This document shows positions 5,539 through 5,626 of a stretch of 5,626 nt of DNA, piece after piece (position 1 is the first letter of the stretch; every line of letters starts with the position of its first letter). Under the pieces are notes generated by a model. The model was given only the letters and a program-made list of their open reading frames with translations. It was not told where the DNA came from and made no database searches. A program made the translations under genes and the position numbers. Origin of the DNA: Cyclobacteriaceae bacterium (GTDB taxonomy: Bacteria > Bacteroidota > Bacteroidia > Cytophagales > Cyclobacteriaceae); the NCBI GenBank assembly GCA_029882725.1, contig JAOUKG010000224.1:1-5626 (forward strand), in the 5' to 3' direction.

Positions 5539-5626
5539 ATGGCTTTGTATACAACTGAAATTGCATCGGATCAAATCGCTTCCGATAACCCAATACACCA
5601 ACGATTGTTAAGACCGTATCAGTTAA
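5539..5626 (+). CDS. N-terminus of a gene running off the right edge; possible class I SAM methyltransferase
   Basis: From ATG 5539 the frame stays open for 29 codons to the edge, directly behind a strong promoter. It begins MALYTTEIASDQIASDNPIH and continues QRLLRPYQL. The pattern of a short strand, SDNPIHQRLL and a following helix resembles, from memory, the N-terminus of a Bacteroidota class I SAM-dependent methyltransferase that precedes the glycine-rich SAM motif. No catalytic motif is inside the window, so the product call is tentative. It is divergent from the GWxTD-rlmB pair. Not a signal peptide, so the protein is probably cytoplasmic. Confidence 0.6.
   Translation, partial: MALYTTEIASDQIASDNPIHQRLLRPYQL

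Overview
The window looks like chromosomal housekeeping and envelope DNA from a member of the Bacteroidota (Flavobacteriia/Cytophagia-like). The base composition is AT-rich. Genes start without clear Shine-Dalgarno sequences. There is a good match to the Bacteroidota promoter (TTG, 19 bp, TAnnTTTG). The gene families are typical of that phylum: a GWxTD-domain exported protein, a PD40 beta-propeller exported protein, a MepM/Csd3-like M23 peptidase with an HxC metal motif, and a cysteine-rich Crp/Fnr regulator. I see no mobile element, CRISPR array, tRNA or rRNA.

Layout, left to right. (1) 1-889, minus strand: N-terminal 296 codons of an exported protein with a discoidin-like domain followed by PD40 repeats; its C-terminus lies beyond the left edge. 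(2) 890-1054: noncoding, with stacked inverted repeats that probably contain the terminator of the next operon and perhaps a regulatory leader for gene 1. (3) 1055-2794, minus strand: a two-gene unit, an M23 endopeptidase (1502-2794) followed with zero spacing by an unrecognised 148-residue exported or anchored protein (1055-1501). (4) 2795-2879: an 85-bp divergent promoter region. (5) 2880-3530, plus strand: a Crp/Fnr-family regulator. Its stop codon interlocks with that of the convergent gene, inside a hairpin that may terminate both transcripts. (6) 3527-5450, minus strand: a GWxTD protein (4260-5450) whose last 8 bp overlap the start of rlmB (3527-4267), a 23S rRNA 2'-O-methyltransferase. 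(7) 5451-5538: a second divergent intergenic region with a strong plus-strand promoter. (8) 5539-5626, plus strand: first 29 codons of a gene running off the right edge, possibly a class I SAM methyltransferase.

The common theme is the cell envelope: a cell-wall hydrolase and its small partner, plus the GWxTD and PD40 exported proteins. They are interspersed with one rRNA-modification gene and one transcription factor. The clearest oddities are three consecutive genes that all begin GTG-AAA, the HxC variant of the M23 zinc site, the interlocked convergent stops within a hairpin, a predicted leaderless transcript at the right edge, and the unknown small protein coupled to the peptidase. I see no complete novel system. 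The peptidase/small-protein pair is the best candidate for something undescribed.
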